Notes under the pieces: generated by a model | What the model was told of the DNA's origin: nothing | What the model saw: the letters and a program-made list of their open reading frames with translations, nothing else | Database searches by the model: none | Shown: in pieces, positions 63,911 through 64,000 of the stretch | How the letters are laid out: the number at the start of each line of letters is the position of its first letter | Position numbering within the stretch: position 1 is the first letter of the stretch | Position numbers and translations under genes: made by a program | Assembly: GCF_002743255.1 (NCBI RefSeq) | Contig: NZ_PDYY01000001.1 | Coordinates: 124,001 to 188,000, forward strand | From: Sporosarcina sp. P2 | Lineage (GTDB): Bacteria > Bacillota > Bacilli > Bacillales_A > Planococcaceae | Direction of reading: 5' to 3' | DNA: 64,000 nt

Positions 63911-64000
63911 ATGTCTGTTGTAAAAGTTGAAAAGCAAGACAAGATAGCGATTGTAACAATTGACAATCCGCCGATGAATACAATGAGCGAAGAAGTGATA
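63911..64000 (+). CDS. enoyl-CoA hydratase, N-terminal part
   Basis: First 30 codons only; the gene runs out of the window. The start VVKVEKQDKIAIVTIDNPP followed by MNTMS is the normal opening of a crotonase-family enzyme. ATG 63911 has ATGGGGTG upstream, 50 bases after the SDR gene. It suggests that the cluster continues. Confidence 0.75.
   Translation, partial: MSVVKVEKQDKIAIVTIDNPPMNTMSEEVI

Overview
The window looks like chromosome of a low-to-moderate-GC, endospore-forming member of the Bacillales, most likely Planococcaceae (Sporosarcina-like). The signs are the spore genes sspI and gerE, a Phe T-box in front of pheST, TTG/GTG starts behind strong Shine-Dalgarno sequences, and a long run in the gene order I recall from Bacillus subtilis (ysdC, sspI, ysgA, pheST, rnhC, zapA, cvpA, polX, mutS2, yshE, lcfA, fadR, fadB, etfBA, trxA, uvrC, sdhCAB, ysmA, gerE, ysmB, racE, rph, rdgB, ysnB). 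A meso-diaminopimelate dehydrogenase is also present. The genus is inferred, not proven.

Layout. 1-5.0 kb: end of cydA, then cydB and the CydDC exporter (cytochrome bd oxidase). 5.0-14.5 kb: DedA, psd/pssA (phosphatidylethanolamine synthesis), a hemerythrin-like protein, recQ, an MFS exporter, ddh, an M42 peptidase, argF and a small membrane protein. 14.7-43.8 kb: mainly conserved core, holding fatty-acid beta-oxidation (lcfA-fadR-fadB-etfBA, with FadR and CRE-like sites), DNA repair (polX, mutS2, uvrC), succinate dehydrogenase, and the gerE-racE-rph block. A GC-rich hairpin element lies at 16.4 kb.

43.86-50.85 kb: a tRNA-Arg(TCT) gene followed by an AT-rich accessory segment. It carries an integrase-like remnant, a SoxB-like metallophosphoesterase, a membrane protein, CcdA, a membrane-anchored thioredoxin, a two-component system, and phage-type small genes, one with an in-frame amber stop. 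A 13-base copy of the tRNA 3' end at its far side suggests an integrated, decayed island. A decayed copper-ATPase gene follows.

52.0-64.0 kb: the most interesting part, a fatty-acyl catabolic cluster. It encodes an alpha-methylacyl-CoA racemase, an SCP2-type thiolase, a CBS-PAS-PAS-AAA+ sigma-54 activator, a MaoC hydratase, two acyl-CoA ligases, an enoyl-CoA hydratase/isomerase, an acyl-CoA dehydrogenase broken by several lesions, a 17beta-HSD10-like dehydrogenase, and the start of another hydratase. Two near-identical -24/-12 sigma-54 promoters precede its two halves, one with a tandem 31-bp-period repeat upstream that looks like the activator's binding site. The enzyme set parallels peroxisomal oxidation of 2-methyl-branched (isoprenoid or sterol side-chain type) acids. 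I infer a sigma-54-switched pathway for methyl-branched acyl chains.
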